Source: Bordetella parapertussis (GTDB taxonomy: Bacteria; Pseudomonadota; Gammaproteobacteria; Burkholderiales; Burkholderiaceae). Taken from it: a DNA stretch of 13,820 nt. This document shows, piece by piece, positions 12,086-13,820 of this stretch. A model generated the notes under the pieces. The model was not told the DNA's origin, did not search any database, and saw only the letters and a program-made list of their open reading frames with translations. The stretch lies in assembly GCA_945901665.1 (NCBI GenBank), contig CAMDLJ010000032.1, positions 1 to 13,820 on the forward strand, written 5' to 3'. A program made the translations under genes and the position numbers. Positions within the stretch are counted from its first letter, which is position 1. Every line of letters begins with the position of its first letter.

Positions 12086-13820
12086 TCAGCGCACGGCCAG
12101 CACAGCCTGGGTTTGGGCGTTGGTGAGTTGGCGCAACTGATTTGGGTTGACGCCAGCCAGTAGCACTTTGCTCAGCCCTTGGATTTGTTCAGCGCGCAAC
12201 AGTGGCAGCAAAGTGCCCAGGTCCACCGAACGGATGGCGCCAATTTGGGCGGGTGTGAGGGCCTGCAACTGGGCATTGCTCAGGCTCCAAATTTGTGCCG
12301 TGCCGAGCGCGGCAACTTGCGGGGGCAACAAAACGCTGATTTGTTCAGGTTGCAAAGCGGTGATTTGGGTGGGGTTGAAGGCCGCGACCAAGCCTGGGCT
12401 CAAGGCCTGGAGTTGTGCCGTGTTCAGCACCCCCATGTTGTCAGCCCGCAGCGCGTTCCACTGGGCCGGTGACAAAGCCTGCAATTGCGCCGGGTTCAGC
12501 GCCACCACTTGTGTGGGTGTCAGCACCTGCAATTGAAGGGGTGAAAGGGATTGAATTTGTGTGGGTGTCAACGCATTGAGTTGCAGCGATTGCAGGGCCA
12601 AAATCTGCGCCGGTTGTAAGGCTTGCAATTGAACCGGGGCCAAGGCGCGCATTTGCAGCGGCGTCAACAGATTGACCTGGGCTGGGCTGAAGGACGCCAG
12701 CTGCACTGGGGTCAGGGCACTCAATTGCACCGGGGTGAACTGGGCCATGGCCTGGGGGTTGATCACACTGAACTGGGCGGGTGTCAGCCACTGCATCAGT
12801 GCAGGTGTGAGCGCCGCCATTTGCGCCGGTGTGAGGGCACCGAATTGAACCAAATTCAGGGCTTGGATTTGTGCTGGCCGCAGTTGAGCCAGCCATGATG
12901 CAGGCAGCCCTGCCAGTTGCAGCGTGGTCAAAGCGCCCAGTTGCTCGGTGCTCACAGAGCTCCATTGCTGCGCTGTCATGTTGGCCAATGCGTTGGGTGA
13001 GAGGGCTTGCCATTGAACGGGCGTGAAGGACGCCAAAGTTGTGACCGACATGGCCTGCACTTGCTGGGGGCTGAGCGCGGCCACTTGACCCAAACTCAAA
13101 CCGCGCAGGACGGCAGCCGACAGGCTGTTGATTTGCGCGGGATTCAAGGCTGCGAGTTGAGTGGGTGACATGGCTTGCCATTGGGCCAAGCTCAGGGCCT
13201 GGAGTTGGCGCGATTGCAGGGCAGCGACTTGAGCAGGCGTGAGCAAAACCAGCGATGCGACGCCCAAACCTTGCACTTGGGGGACATTCAGCGAGGCGAT
13301 TTGCTCTGGGCTCATGGTCAACACAGGCCAGGTCCCGTTGGCCGCTTGCACCACCTGTAACTGGGCCAGGCTCATGCCGTTCAATTGTGCGGGTGACAAG
13401 GCCAATAAAACGCGTGGACCCAGGTTTGCCAATTGCGCCGCACTGAGTGACGCCAACTGATTGTTTTGCAAGGCTTGCAATTGCACCGGGCTGAAGCTTT
13501 GCCATTGCACAGTGGTGAGGCTGGCAATCAGGGACGGGCTCAAGGCGGCCAGTTGCGGTCCGCTGAGCAATGTCAAAGCACTTGGGTGGAGCCATTGGAG
13601 TTGGCTTGGGGTCAAGGCATTCAGTTGTACCAAGCTGAAAGCTGCGATTTGGTTGGGCGTCAAAGCGGTCCATTGCATTGGCGTGAGCGTGGCCAGTTGG
13701 CGCACTTCCAATTGCAAAAGTGTGGCGCTATCCAAGGCCTGAATTTGGTGCGGCAAGAGATGCTTGAGCACGATATTGAGTTGGTTAACGCCTATTCGGG
13801 CCAGACTTTGTGGGGCCAGC
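12086..13820 (-). CDS. Octapeptide-repeat protein, 5' end beyond window
   Basis: I do not recognise a named family. The frame is open from the right edge to the stop at 12086, giving 577 visible residues; the GTG codon at 13771 is not needed as a start because repeat-like sequence (LAPQSLA, RIGVNQLN) continues to the edge. Nearly all of it is a unit of eight residues, A-L-[S/T]-P-x-Q-[L/I/V/W]-x: about 67 octads, broken by three 12-residue units. Leu-type residues recur at positions 2 and 7. The S/T-P-x-Q segment is a typical helix N-cap, so each unit may form a short helix and turn, stacking into a solenoid. There are no Cys, three His and about 22 charged residues by hand count. No membrane span, sorting signal or C-terminal domain is seen; the array runs to the last residues. 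A secreted or surface role is only a guess. Confidence 0.85.
   Translation of the reverse strand, partial: LAPQSLARIGVNQLNIVLKHLLPHQIQALDSATLLQLEVRQLATLTPMQWTALTPNQIAAFSLVQLNALTPSQLQWLHPSALTLLSGPQLAALSPSLIASLTTVQWQSFSPVQLQALQNNQLASLSAAQLANLGPRVLLALSPAQLNGMSLAQLQVVQAANGTWPVLTMSPEQIASLNVPQVQGLGVASLVLLTPAQVAALQSRQLQALSLAQWQAMSPTQLAALNPAQINSLSAAVLRGLSLGQVAALSPQQVQAMSVTTLASFTPVQWQALSPNALANMTAQQWSSVSTEQLGALTTLQLAGLPASWLAQLRPAQIQALNLVQFGALTPAQMAALTPALMQWLTPAQFSVINPQAMAQFTPVQLSALTPVQLASFSPAQVNLLTPLQMRALAPVQLQALQPAQILALQSLQLNALTPTQIQSLSPLQLQVLTPTQVVALNPAQLQALSPAQWNALRADNMGVLNTAQLQALSPGLVAAFNPTQITALQPEQISVLLPPQVAALGTAQIWSLSNAQLQALTPAQIGAIRSVDLGTLLPLLRAEQIQGLSKVLLAGVNPNQLRQLTNAQTQAVLAVR
12089..13819 (-). 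repeat. 24-base tandem coding repeat array
   Basis: The coding DNA repeats with a 24-base period, one period per octad. Copies are strongly diverged at the DNA level while the peptide pattern is held, which points to an old array under protein-level selection and not a recent expansion. The period is broken at 13739-13774, 13319-13354 and 12179-12214, where the unit is 36 bases (12 residues). Sixteen octads lie between the first two breaks and 46 between the second and third; three octads and a six-residue end follow the last. Confidence 0.85.

Noticed and set aside
12441..13673. Long second open frame on the minus strand and several plus-strand frames across the repeat gene
   Set aside because: The 24-base period is a multiple of three, so every frame repeats and stays free of stops by chance. 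Only the octad frame shows a conserved peptide pattern and continues to the window edge.
12086..13820. Similarity of the L-T-P-x-Q-V-V-A-L octads to TAL-effector DNA-binding repeats
   Set aside because: TALE repeats are 33-35 residues with variable residues at 12-13. Here the period is eight residues and no such position exists; the likeness reflects a shared helix N-cap.

Overview
The window looks like a catabolic region of a betaproteobacterium, probably Burkholderiales and most likely a freshwater Comamonadaceae-type organism. I infer this from the gene content: tripartite-tricarboxylate (Bug-type) receptors without their membrane subunits, a LigI-like hydrolase and a two-subunit molybdenum hydroxylase. 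The moderately GC-rich, TTG-leucine-heavy coding also fits. No rRNA, tRNA, CRISPR array, transposase or phage gene was seen, and no transcriptional regulator.

Layout. (1) 15-2124, plus strand: RraA/HMG-aldolase-like protein, Bug receptor, NIPSNAP protein, probably one operon. (2) 4978-2295, minus strand: D-2-hydroxyacid dehydrogenase, HpcH/HpaI aldolase and LigI-like amidohydrolase, tightly spaced. They are followed by an apparent remnant of a fourth, secreted-protein gene (good ribosome site, start, signal peptide broken by a stop). (3) 5069-5857, plus strand: class II aldolase, divergent from block 2. (4) 7700-5877, minus strand: a second Bug receptor followed by a cyclase-family metal hydrolase, with a good sigma-70-like promoter upstream. 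(5) 7860-8252, plus strand: VOC/glyoxalase-fold protein. (6) 8365-11137, plus strand: [2Fe-2S] subunit and Tat-exported molybdopterin subunit of a xanthine-dehydrogenase-family enzyme, ended by a strong bidirectional terminator. (7) 11986-11288, minus strand: glutathione S-transferase. (8) 13820-12086, minus strand: the C-terminal part of a very unusual octapeptide-repeat protein whose start lies beyond the window.

How the genes may work together. Periplasmic Bug receptors would capture organic acids. The Mo hydroxylase would oxidise an aldehyde or N-heterocycle in the periplasm. The LigI-like lactonase and the cyclase-family hydrolase could open lactone or cyclic intermediates. The dehydrogenase would interconvert 2-hydroxy and 2-oxo acids, and three unrelated aldolase folds (RraA, HpcH/HpaI, class II) could release pyruvate or oxaloacetate-type products. 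The substrate cannot be read from the sequence.

The most unusual object is the terminal repeat gene. At least 577 residues consist almost entirely of an eight-residue unit (consensus A-L-[S/T]-P-x-Q-[L/I/V]-x), interrupted by three 12-residue units. It contains no cysteine, very few charged residues and no recognisable C-terminal domain.
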